64,000 nucleotides of DNA from Spirochaetales bacterium (GTDB lineage: Bacteria; Spirochaetota; Spirochaetia; Sphaerochaetales; Sphaerochaetaceae). The stretch is taken from assembly GCA_022788185.1 (NCBI GenBank), contig JALEVV010000017.1, forward strand, positions 1 to 64,000, given 5' to 3'. The position numbers were made by a program, and so were the translations under genes. How positions within the stretch are numbered: position 1 is the first letter of the stretch; each line of letters starts with the position of its first letter. The notes below the pieces were generated by a model, which saw only the letters and a program-made list of their open reading frames with translations, was not told where the DNA came from and did not search any database. Positions 50,549-58,236 of the stretch are shown here, one piece after another.

Positions 50549-50576
50549 GTTGACAGCCAAATATCAGATGTCATAA
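50549..50576 (+). promoter_or_regulatory. Candidate promoter of the first secreted protein gene
   Basis: TTGACA, 16 bases, CATAAG. Strong -35, poor -10. Confidence 0.35.
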
Positions 50577-50614
50577 GATTGCCATACATAAATCGATTAG
50601 AGGGGAATCTAATA

Positions 50615-51229
50615 ATGAAAAAACTCACAGTAATCCTTATGATGCTCATCCTGACAGCAGGCATGGTATTCGCATCCAGCACAGTCACTCTTAACTCAGA
50701 AGTTGCAGCCGGTACCGGTGCCACAAGACCTGGCGATAATTCGGATATAATCGGTGGAGGTGATGAACAGGGTTTCTGGCTTACCGTTTCTTACTATACT
50801 GATAATCTTACAACCACTCTGAAAAAGGTTTCCGGTGCAAGTGAAAATGCCCGCCTTACAGGTAATGAACCTGTATCAGGATTAATTGACAGCCTGACAT
50901 TTGTAGTTAACTACTCTGGTAACGTGCGTGAGGCTGGTTCTGTTGCAAGCATTAAGTTCTCAACAGAAGGGTGGAAGGGAACATCCGGTGCGGCTAATGC
51001 TAATGTAAGAGTTGGTATCAATCTTGGTTATAATAAGTCAACTGGTCTTCCTAACGGGCTTGGCGCTTCTGACCTTGGAAATGATGGAACATTTTCAGTT
51101 TCATATCCCGCAGGTTTGATTGCTGACACAAAGACTGTTGCGACAATCCCGGCAACATGGGGTAAGTCAGATAACCTTATCGCCGGTGATTACCAGGCTA
51201 CAATCACAGTAACGGTAAACGGCAACTGA
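50615..51229 (+). CDS. Secreted beta-rich protein 1
   Basis: 204 residues. Signal peptide MKKLTVILMMLILTAGMVFA. The mature part is rich in Ser, Thr, Gly and alternating hydrophobics. Its last 30 residues (VATIPATWGKSDNL then AGDYQATITVTVNGN) closely parallel protein 2 and, more loosely, protein 3, so the three are paralogues. The pattern recalls immunoglobulin-like or pilin/coat-type subunits (DUF4402-like), but no family is certain. GAGGGG lies before ATG 50615. Likely a surface or periplasmic structural protein. Confidence 0.68.
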   Translation: MKKLTVILMMLILTAGMVFASSTVTLNSEVAAGTGATRPGDNSDIIGGGDEQGFWLTVSYYTDNLTTTLKKVSGASENARLTGNEPVSGLIDSLTFVVNYSGNVREAGSVASIKFSTEGWKGTSGAANANVRVGINLGYNKSTGLPNGLGASDLGNDGTFSVSYPAGLIADTKTVATIPATWGKSDNLIAGDYQATITVTVNGN

Positions 51230-51251
51230 TAAGAAATAAGGTAATAGTACG

Positions 51252-51833
51252 ATGAAGAGATCAGCTTTAATACTTACATTTCTGTTGATCATCTCTGTCT
51301 CAATATTTGCAGCTGATGCAAGTATAGGTTCATCAACGGCAACGCTTTCAATGACATCATCCGTTCCTGCCGGAACGGGTGTGGAGCTGCCGGAAGGTGT
51401 AACGCTTGTGGGTAATCTGGCCATTCAGTATCAGTATGGTGACGGAACTCCCTGGGAGTATGTATCCAATAAAGAACTGGCTATCGGGACAATAGGTTTG
51501 GTCGACGACAGCGTTTATCTCCAGGTTCTTTACTATGGCAACGAAGCGGATACATACTCCTGTTCTGTCGCATTCTCCTCAACCGGATGGAAAAGGGCCG
51601 GGAGCAGGGAAGTGGATGGTGCAAGTCTTCCCATTAACTTCAGGGATCTGAGTGTCATCAACAACGACAGGTTCCAGTCAACTGCAAATGATCAGGGCTT
51701 CAGTCTTGTGGTCCCTGTATCAACACCGATCAACGGTGCTTCAGTGGCAACGATCCTTGCATGCTGGGGTACTTCCGATCTTCCCTCAGGTGAGTATATC
51801 GCATCCATCGAGATCGCGGTATCATCTCCATAG
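51252..51833 (+). CDS. Secreted beta-rich protein 2
   Basis: 193 residues. Signal peptide ending SVSIFA|ADA. Shares with protein 1 the opening S.T.TL.S.VPAGTG segment and the ending VATILACWGTSDLPSGEYIASIEIAV; the middle is divergent. Two cysteines (YSCSVAF, ILACWG) might form a disulphide. It starts 22 bases behind protein 1, so both share a transcript that ends at the strong terminator at 51856. Function unknown. Confidence 0.68.
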   Translation: MKRSALILTFLLIISVSIFAADASIGSSTATLSMTSSVPAGTGVELPEGVTLVGNLAIQYQYGDGTPWEYVSNKELAIGTIGLVDDSVYLQVLYYGNEADTYSCSVAFSSTGWKRAGSREVDGASLPINFRDLSVINNDRFQSTANDQGFSLVVPVSTPINGASVATILACWGTSDLPSGEYIASIEIAVSSP

Positions 51834-51855
51834 AACTAAAACCAAATTGCTTTTT

Positions 51856-51883
51856 GCCAGGAGTCCCCTCTCCTGGCTTTTTT
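51856..51883 (+). terminator. Intrinsic terminator after secreted protein 2
   Basis: GCCAGGAG pairs with CTCCTGGC, followed by six T. Confidence 0.9.
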
Positions 51884-51915
51884 CATTTTTTCCCGGAAAT
51901 GATTTCTTTCTCATT

Positions 51916-51956
51916 TTATGTAAGAAGATTGAACTATGATCAAACTTCTTACATAA
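51916..51956. repeat. 12-base perfect inverted repeat TTATGTAAGAAG / CTTCTTACATAA
   Basis: A 17-base spacer separates the arms. Further GTAAGA copies follow at about 51994 and 52011. The stretch 51884-52108 has no ORF and is very AT-rich. The repeat may be an operator or a DNA-protein site; it has no T run and is not a terminator. Confidence 0.5.
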
Positions 51957-52108
51957 GCAAAACCATAAAACAACCAGAAAACAAAGAAATGTTGTAAGAT
52001 GTGTGTAAGAAGAAAGGATAAAAGTTATAAGTATGTAATAAGTTTACCATAAAATAAGCTTACTAAAACGGTTTACTAAAGATTTTCAATAAATTATGAA
52101 GAAATGTG

Positions 52109-52137
52109 TTGACACATGATAATATATGTCGTATGTT
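52109..52137 (+). promoter_or_regulatory. Promoter of secreted protein 3
   Basis: TTGACA, 17 bases, TATGTT, about 46 bases before the start codon. Consensus -35. Confidence 0.7.
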
Positions 52138-52182
52138 ATGGGTGTAAACAACAAAAGAAAGTAAATGAAGGGGTTTAAGAAT

Positions 52183-52650
52183 ATGAAAAAGATCGTAGCA
52201 GTTTTAGTTTTAGCATTAGTCGCAATGACAGCAGTGTTTGCAGCAGTAAATGAGAATGCAGATCAGCTTACAATTAGTTTAAATGTTGACGCTGTTACTA
52301 CTGTTGGATTCACAAAAGTACCACTTGATTCTTCTGCAGCAAGTCTGGATGCTCTTACAAGTGATACTGTAGAAGCTGGTAAGAATTATACGGTTTATGC
52401 TTCATATATCACAACTTCAAAAACTCCTGTAACAGTGACAGTAACCGTTGAGGATAATCTTGTTCATGAAACTGTAAAAACCGAGAAAATTGCTATTACT
52501 AAGCCTGCAACTATGACATTCAATGAAACGGGAGATATCACAGGCAAAAGAGCAAATTCTTTTGAGATTGTTTTAGGAATTGGATCAGATGCTAACAAGC
52601 TTGCTGGTACTTATTCCGCAAATGTTAATTTCTCAGTCACAGCAGAGTGA
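52183..52650 (+). CDS. Secreted beta-rich protein 3, AT-rich
   Basis: 155 residues. Signal peptide MKKIVAVLVLALVAMTAVFA. The mature part is Thr/Val-rich (PVTVTVTVEDN) and ends AGTYSANVNFSVTAE, like the ends of proteins 1 and 2. Codon use differs sharply from neighbours (TTA, AAA, ACT, GTT instead of CTC, AAG, ACC, GTC). The size, strong promoter and own terminator suggest an abundant surface subunit. ATG 52183 follows AAGGGG at 9 bases; ATG 52165 lacks a binding site. Identity as pilin or coat protein is a guess. Confidence 0.68.
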   Translation: MKKIVAVLVLALVAMTAVFAAVNENADQLTISLNVDAVTTVGFTKVPLDSSAASLDALTSDTVEAGKNYTVYASYITTSKTPVTVTVTVEDNLVHETVKTEKIAITKPATMTFNETGDITGKRANSFEIVLGIGSDANKLAGTYSANVNFSVTAE

Positions 52651-52673
52651 TAACAGTCACCAACAGAATACAG

Positions 52674-52700
52674 ACCACTCCCTCACCGGAGTGGTTTTTC
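52674..52700 (+). terminator. Intrinsic terminator after secreted protein 3
   Basis: ACCACTCC pairs with GGAGTGGT, followed by TTTTC. Confidence 0.88.
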
Positions 52701-52760
52701 TTTGTCTTATGGTATGGAACATTTCAGGGTTAATCATTATAGTTTCTGACGGGTTTCAAT

Positions 52761-54338
52761 ATGCAGATCAATAAATACTTTTCAGCTCTGAAAAATGAGT
52801 TCAGGGGTTATAATGCTTCTGCCTTCATGAAAGATGTCCTTGCAGGTATTACCTGTACTGCTGTGGCTCTTCCTTTGGCTCTGGCATTCGGTGTATCTTC
52901 CGGAGCAGATGCGGCATCCGGTCTTATATGTGCCATTCTGGCCGGACTTATCATCGGAGGTTTATCCGGCGCTTCGTATCAGATCTCCGGTCCTACCGGT
53001 GCAATGGCGGCTATCCTGCTGTCACTTTCAGCTTCCTATGGCCTTCAGGGGGTGTTTGCCGCAGGTTTCCTTTCAGGACTGTTGCTTATCGTGTTTGCCC
53101 TCTTCAAGATCGGTAAACTCGTGAACTTCATTCCGAAGCCTGTAATCACGGGATTCACATCCGGTATCGCGATCATCATCGCACTCGGACAGATAGACAA
53201 TGCTTTCGGTACCGTATCCCAGGGTGCAACCGCAATTGCCAAGATCGGAAGCTACTTCACGCTTGGTTTCCATCCTGCGGCAGGTGCAGTGTTCTTCACA
53301 GTGCTTGCGGCACTCATCATGCTGCTCTGGCCGAAGAAGTTCAATAAAGTATTCCCCTCATCACTTCTTGCCATCATCGTGTGCCTTGTGGTGCAGCTGA
53401 TCTTCAAGCTTGATGTGGGAACAGTCGGTGCGATCCCCAGGACACTTCTTCCTGAGGAGAGACTCATGTTCTCATCCCTCAATCCTGCATATCTCATGAA
53501 GTTCGCATCTCCTGCGCTTTCCATCGCTCTTCTCGGCATGATCGAGTCTCTCCTCTGCGGAGCATCGGGCGGAAAGATGAAGGGTGAGAAGATTGATGCC
53601 ACCCAGGAGCTTTATGCCCAGGGTATCGGTAATGCCATAATCCCGTTCTTCGGTGGTATTCCCGCAACGGCAGCAATCGCCAGAACAAGTGTTGCCATCA
53701 AGAGCGGCGGCGTGACGAGAATGGTTTCCGTCATCCACTCTGTCGGACTCCTGCTTTCCATGTTCCTGTTATCACCGCTGATGGCAGAAATTCCCCTTGC
53801 GGCCCTGTCCGGTGTCCTTATGGTCACTGCCTGGAGGATGAATGAGTGGGAAACAATCCATGTCATCTTCTCAAAGAGACTCAAGACAAGCATTGCCCAG
53901 TTCCTGGTCACGATGCTTGCAACAGTGGTCTTTGACCTGACCACCGCAATTCTTATCGGTGTCGGTCTTTCAATGGTGCTCTTCGTCTTAAGGGCCAGCT
54001 CCGATCTCACGATCGAGGTTGAAAAGCTCAATGGCAATGTCGGTGTGATTTACATCAACGGAATGCTTTTCTTCGGAACTCAGGAGAAGATCACGGCAAC
54101 TGTGAACAAACTGATTGGTGAAGGCGTGAACAAGATGGTGTTCTCCCTGAGAGGCGTTTCCCAGATAGACCACAGCGGCGCTGAGGAACTGCAGTCCATC
54201 CTTGAGGAGTGCAGGAGCAAGGGTGTTAAGATCTCCCTTGCCGGTATCCAGCCTGAGGTTGAGACAATGCTGGACAGGGTAGGAATCCACTACAAGGAAT
54301 ACTCCTCAGCTATTTCAGCAGCAAAGACAATAAGATAA
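52761..54338 (+). CDS. SulP-family anion transporter with STAS domain
   Basis: 525 residues. N-terminal SLC26/SulP membrane domain (about 12 segments; ALPLALAFGVSSGADAASGL, SGPTGAMAAIL, FIPKPVITGFTSGIAI) and a C-terminal STAS domain (about 430-525; VIYINGMLFFGTQ, VSQIDHSGAEELQSIL). The family moves sulfate, bicarbonate or dicarboxylates; the substrate here cannot be told. No clear ribosome binding site before ATG 52761; TATAGT lies 17 bases upstream. Confidence 0.93.
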   Translation: MQINKYFSALKNEFRGYNASAFMKDVLAGITCTAVALPLALAFGVSSGADAASGLICAILAGLIIGGLSGASYQISGPTGAMAAILLSLSASYGLQGVFAAGFLSGLLLIVFALFKIGKLVNFIPKPVITGFTSGIAIIIALGQIDNAFGTVSQGATAIAKIGSYFTLGFHPAAGAVFFTVLAALIMLLWPKKFNKVFPSSLLAIIVCLVVQLIFKLDVGTVGAIPRTLLPEERLMFSSLNPAYLMKFASPALSIALLGMIESLLCGASGGKMKGEKIDATQELYAQGIGNAIIPFFGGIPATAAIARTSVAIKSGGVTRMVSVIHSVGLLLSMFLLSPLMAEIPLAALSGVLMVTAWRMNEWETIHVIFSKRLKTSIAQFLVTMLATVVFDLTTAILIGVGLSMVLFVLRASSDLTIEVEKLNGNVGVIYINGMLFFGTQEKITATVNKLIGEGVNKMVFSLRGVSQIDHSGAEELQSILEECRSKGVKISLAGIQPEVETMLDRVGIHYKEYSSAISAAKTIR

Positions 54339-54370
54339 AGAAGAGGTCCTCCGGAGAGGACCCATATCAT

Positions 54371-55453
54371 TCATTCTATGCCGTACTCTTTTCTGAGTTC
54401 GGCATATTGTCTTTTTATGACATCGTAGATGATGGCAATCTTGTCATTGTGATGGATAAAGGCGGACTTCATCGCATTGAGCGTAATCTTCTCAATGTCG
54501 CGGAATGTCAGATTGTACTTCTCCACCGCAATCGTAAACTCCTTTGTGAGACTGGTGTCACTCATAAGGCGGTTGTCAGAGCAGAGGAATACACGGAAGT
54601 TGTTCTTGAAGAAGATGGGGAAGGGGTGCTTTTCATAGCTTTCAACCGCACCTGTGCCCACATTGCTTGTCAGGCACATCTCCATCGGTATTCTCCTGTC
54701 CAGCACGAACTGGGAAAGGGAACCGAGCTTTCCTATGGTACTGCCTTCAATGTGCATGTCCTCAACAAGTCTCACGCCGTGACCTATCCTGTGGGCACCG
54801 CAGATCTGGATGGCCTGCCAGATTGATTCCACCCCGAAGGCTTCACCCGCATGGATGGTGATGTTGAAGTTCTTGTTCCTGATGTACTGGAAGGCTTCCA
54901 GGTGCTTCTTTGGGGGATGACCGCACTCATCACCCGCAATGTCGAAGGCCACGACACCGCGGTCGGAGAAGGCGACTGCAAGCTCCGCTATCTCCAGGGT
55001 ACGGGCGGGATCCTCGTTTCTCATGGCACAGAGGATCAGGCCATACTGAAGGCCTGTCTTTGCCTTGCCCTTATCAAGGCCTGAAAGGACGGCCGTAACA
55101 ACTTCCTCCAGATTAAGTCCCTTCCTGGTGTGGAGATCGGGGGCAAACCTGATCTCGGCATAAACCACGTTTTCCTTTGCCAGATCCTCGATGGCTTCAA
55201 AGGCAACCCTTTCCAGGTTCTCCCTTGTCTGCATCACCTGAATCGTGTACTGAAAGGTTTCGAGGTAGAGGGCGAGGGATTTCTGTCTGCATCCCCTTAC
55301 GAACCACTCCCTGAGCTCTGCCGGATCGAACGATGGAAGGGGAAGTCCTTCCCGTTTTGAGAGCTCGATAATCGTCTCTATCCTGAGACCGCCGTCAAGA
55401 TGGTCATGGAGCTCCACTTTGGGAACTCTCTTAATCATGTCTTTCGTGATCAT
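54371..55453 (-). CDS. add: Adenosine deaminase
   Basis: 360 residues. Deaminates (deoxy)adenosine to (deoxy)inosine, feeding the purine nucleoside phosphorylase at 37.8 kb. Zinc and catalytic motifs: ELHDHLDGG (HxH), IHAGEAFG (His, Glu), HRIGHG (His) and FLCSDNRLMSD (Asp). ATG 55453 is chosen: the -10 TATACT ends 6 bases upstream, so the start codon is at +1, and the track's start at 55480 would lie in the promoter. ATG 55438 (weak GAAAG) is the alternative. Confidence 0.94.
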   Translation of the reverse strand: MITKDMIKRVPKVELHDHLDGGLRIETIIELSKREGLPLPSFDPAELREWFVRGCRQKSLALYLETFQYTIQVMQTRENLERVAFEAIEDLAKENVVYAEIRFAPDLHTRKGLNLEEVVTAVLSGLDKGKAKTGLQYGLILCAMRNEDPARTLEIAELAVAFSDRGVVAFDIAGDECGHPPKKHLEAFQYIRNKNFNITIHAGEAFGVESIWQAIQICGAHRIGHGVRLVEDMHIEGSTIGKLGSLSQFVLDRRIPMEMCLTSNVGTGAVESYEKHPFPIFFKNNFRVFLCSDNRLMSDTSLTKEFTIAVEKYNLTFRDIEKITLNAMKSAFIHHNDKIAIIYDVIKRQYAELRKEYGIE

Positions 55454-55455
55454 GA

Positions 55456-55471
55456 ATAAAGTATACTTTAT
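55456..55471. repeat. 16-base perfect palindrome ATAAAGTATACTTTAT
   Basis: It covers the -10 box of add, directly before the start codon. A bound repressor there would block transcription; it may also be chance symmetry of a TATACT box. Confidence 0.4.
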
Positions 55472-55488
55472 GGGACGCAAATAGACAA
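55460..55488 (-). promoter_or_regulatory. Leaderless promoter of add
   Basis: Minus strand: TTGTCT, 17 bases, TATACT, 6 bases, ATG 55453. Confidence 0.65.
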
Positions 55489-55642
55489 ACCAAAACCCAG
55501 GGGGTGGGTTTTTCTTAACATCATATCAGTAAATATTCTCAATATCAGTGATTACTCCATATAAAAATCACTATTTTTATCGATTTGGTATTTACCTTTT
55601 CCATTATAAAAGCTAGGTTATAAACCAAGGAGAAAACAGGAA

Positions 55643-56155
55643 ATGGCAAAATCCACTGATTCTATGAACAAGAAACTTCTTCAGGCTGCTATCACGGCAA
55701 CTAAGGCAAGTGACATCAAGAAGCTCGTTGAAGCCGGTGCGGACATCAACACTCACAATGAATGGGGTCTCACACCCGTCATGCTCGCAGCTCAGTACAA
55801 TCACTGTGTGGCTGTTCTCAAGGCCATCATCGAACTCGGCGGCGACATCCATGAAGCAGAACCCAAGTACCGCTCCAATGCACTCCATCTCGCATCCAAC
55901 AACTCAGATAACCCCAAGGTAATCGAGGCTCTTCTTGCTGCAGGTGCAAACATCGATGCAAGGAACTATCTTGGTGAGACTGCACTCATCATGGCTGTCA
56001 ACAACAACAGCGAGACCAAGATTGCAACACAGCTCATCAAGTGCGGTGCCGACATCAATGTCTGCGACTATCAGGGTCACTCAGTTCTTGAGTATGCAAA
56101 GGCTGTAAAGAAGACATATCTTGTAAACCTGCTTAAGAACAACGGAGCTAAATGA
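55643..56155 (+). CDS. Ankyrin-repeat protein
   Basis: 170 residues made of about four ankyrin repeats: LVEAGADINTHNEWGLTPVMLAAQ, IIELGGDIHEAE..NALHLAS, LLAAGANIDARNYLGETALIMAV, LIKCGADINVCDYQGHSVLEYA. No signal peptide or membrane segment, so cytoplasmic. Partner unknown. AAGGAG precedes ATG 55643 at 11 bases, and a strong terminator follows the gene. It forms a single-gene unit. Confidence 0.92.
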   Translation: MAKSTDSMNKKLLQAAITATKASDIKKLVEAGADINTHNEWGLTPVMLAAQYNHCVAVLKAIIELGGDIHEAEPKYRSNALHLASNNSDNPKVIEALLAAGANIDARNYLGETALIMAVNNNSETKIATQLIKCGADINVCDYQGHSVLEYAKAVKKTYLVNLLKNNGAK

Positions 56156-56178
56156 CAGCTTCCTTATTCTGACCAACT

Positions 56179-56207
56179 GGCATGGAACTTCCATGCCCTT
56201 TTTTTTA
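56179..56207 (+). terminator. Intrinsic terminator after the ankyrin gene
   Basis: GGCATGGAA-C-TTCCATGCC followed by eight T. The T run merges with the -10 box of the next gene. Confidence 0.9.
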
Positions 56208-56211
56208 TACT
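56206..56211 (+). promoter_or_regulatory. -10 box for the SDR gene
   Basis: TATACT ends 6 bases before ATG 56218, predicting a leaderless mRNA. The -35 would lie in the preceding terminator stem. Confidence 0.45.
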
Positions 56212-56217
56212 TCAGGT

Positions 56218-57015
56218 ATGAAGACAGCTGTTATTACAGGGGCCCTGAGTGGCCTCGCCCAGGCCGTTATAAAATCCCAGCTTGAAGACGGATATACCGT
56301 CTTTGAAGGTGACCTGAAGTTCACTGCCCCTGAAGTCATGGGAAATGAACACTTTTTTCCCTGCGATGTCACATCCGGTGAGAGCATCAGAGCCTTTTAT
56401 GATTACGTCTCATCGAAGACGGACCACGTCGATGTGATCACGAATTTTGCCGGAATCGTCATCCTGGGTTCCTTCGTGGAGCTTCCATACGATACCCTGG
56501 ACCGCATAATGGATGTGAACATGCTCTCAACCTTCCGCATCAACAACATCTTCTTTCCGCTTGTGAAAGCGGCGAAGGGCAGGATCATAAACATCTCAAG
56601 TGAGTATGCCAGGATAACGGCCATCCCGATTCACGGCTACTATCCCCTTACAAAGCATGCCGTCGATAACTACAATGATGCCCTACGCCGTGAGCTTCAG
56701 ATTCATGGAATTAAGGTAATAGGAATCCGTCCGGGATCCTTCCGAACCAATATGCAGGGCGGGATAAATCACTCCTTTGACGTACTGCTTGACCAGACAG
56801 AGTATTATAAGAGATTCCTCCGGCGCATCAAGTTCCTGATGACGGGAGAGCTGAAAAGGGCAAAGGATCCCTCCATTGTGGCAAAAGTCTATATGAAGGC
56901 ACTTCATAGCCGTCATCCGAGATATTATTATAATGTAAGAAACAGCTTTAAGATGAAGCTGCTGACCATACTGCCAGCTCATCTTCAGGATTTCATATTC
57001 AGGCTGTTCTTCTAG
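56218..57015 (+). CDS. Short-chain dehydrogenase/reductase
   Basis: 265 residues. SDR features: TAVITGALSGLAQAV (Gly-rich loop with Ala at one Gly), NFAGIVILG (for NNAG), IINISSEYA with the catalytic Ser, and YYPLTKHAV with Tyr and Lys. The basic C-terminal part (RRIKFLMTGELKRAKDP; ILPAHLQDFIFRLFF) resembles membrane-associated SDRs acting on lipids or sphingosine-like substrates. Substrate unknown. nagA follows after 9 bases. Confidence 0.83.
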   Translation: MKTAVITGALSGLAQAVIKSQLEDGYTVFEGDLKFTAPEVMGNEHFFPCDVTSGESIRAFYDYVSSKTDHVDVITNFAGIVILGSFVELPYDTLDRIMDVNMLSTFRINNIFFPLVKAAKGRIINISSEYARITAIPIHGYYPLTKHAVDNYNDALRRELQIHGIKVIGIRPGSFRTNMQGGINHSFDVLLDQTEYYKRFLRRIKFLMTGELKRAKDPSIVAKVYMKALHSRHPRYYYNVRNSFKMKLLTILPAHLQDFIFRLFF

Positions 57016-57024
57016 GGAGGTAAG

Positions 57025-58173
57025 ATGGAAGAGTACACGATTATCAATGCACTTGATAAGGAAGGAAAGGGTATTTCCGTATACGTTAAGGATGGCATCA
57101 TCATGGATGTCAATGGAAAATCCGGTGGGGATGTAATCGATGCAGGCGGCAATTACCTGCTGCCCGGGCTTATCGACATGCATATCCACGGGGCCGGCGG
57201 ATTCGGTTCCGATCTGAACATCACTGAGGACAACCTCTCTTCCATGGCAGCCTTTCTGGAAAGCCGGGGAGTAACCTCATTCCTGCTTGCCGCAAGCTGT
57301 TCGCTTTCATTCCTGCAGCGGATGAAGGGCCTGCTTGAAAACTCCTCATACCTGAGAGCCCACGTCATCGGTGTCTACTTTGAGGGACCCTTCATCAACA
57401 TGGCAAAGAAGGGCGGTCTTCCCGCGGACAGTATCAGGGAGCCTGATGAAGCCTTCCTGGATGAACTTCTTTCCTACAGGATTGAAGGAAAACCCATCGT
57501 GAAGGTCATGACAGTCGCACCTGAGCTGGAGGGCGCCGATAAGATCATAAATAAGCTTAAGGAGGCCGGAGTAGTAGTTTCATTCGGTCACAGCCTTGCT
57601 TCTTACAGCGATGCCGCAAAGTATCCCGGCTGTCATGTAACACACCTTTACAACGCACAGCGGGAGATAGACCACCGGAAGGCAGGACTGTCACTCTATC
57701 CCTTCCGTGACAGGAGTGTCACTGCAGAGCTCATCGCCGACGGTGTGCACGTGGACATGGATGTGGTCGACTTCACTGTTGATGCCATCGGGGACAGAAT
57801 CTGCCTCATCTCTGACGGAATGAGCTTCTGCGGTCTGGGAGCGGGAAAGGGAAAGTACCTCGGACGTGACATCTACTCTGACGGCAAGGCATGTTACTAC
57901 TCTGATGACAACATCCTTATTGGATCAGGGTGTCTCATCACGAAGACAGGTGCTGACATGGTGAAAAGGGGAGCTGCCGACCTGAAGGGCTTCGTCCGCA
58001 TGGCTTCCGAGAACCCGGCACGTGTACTCGGTCTCAATAAGACCGGTGTGATAAGAAAGGGGGCATATGCCGACCTGATCATCCTTGATAAGGAGCTTAA
58101 CGTAAGTCGTGTCTTCAAGGCTGTCGATCCCGGACTAAAGCTACTGTCAGAGTGCGGAGGATGCTGCAGGTAA
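57025..58173 (+). CDS. nagA: N-acetylglucosamine-6-phosphate deacetylase
   Basis: 382 residues. Deacetylates GlcNAc-6-P to glucosamine-6-P in amino-sugar catabolism and wall recycling. Amidohydrolase fold: LPGLIDMHIHGAGG (HxH variant), YFEGPFIN with the metal Glu, SFGHS and CHVTHLYNAQ with metal His, and LISDGMSFCGLGAG with the catalytic Asp. GGGAGG precedes ATG 57025. It sits behind an SDR; nagB is not in the window. The ROK regulator at 44.8 kb might be the cognate NagC-like factor. Confidence 0.94.
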   Translation: MEEYTIINALDKEGKGISVYVKDGIIMDVNGKSGGDVIDAGGNYLLPGLIDMHIHGAGGFGSDLNITEDNLSSMAAFLESRGVTSFLLAASCSLSFLQRMKGLLENSSYLRAHVIGVYFEGPFINMAKKGGLPADSIREPDEAFLDELLSYRIEGKPIVKVMTVAPELEGADKIINKLKEAGVVVSFGHSLASYSDAAKYPGCHVTHLYNAQREIDHRKAGLSLYPFRDRSVTAELIADGVHVDMDVVDFTVDAIGDRICLISDGMSFCGLGAGKGKYLGRDIYSDGKACYYSDDNILIGSGCLITKTGADMVKRGAADLKGFVRMASENPARVLGLNKTGVIRKGAYADLIILDKELNVSRVFKAVDPGLKLLSECGGCCR

Positions 58174-58236
58174 AGGGGGACTATTGGTTAATGGCTCTGA
58201 AACACGCTATGATTGAAATCACAGGGGAGGGATTTG

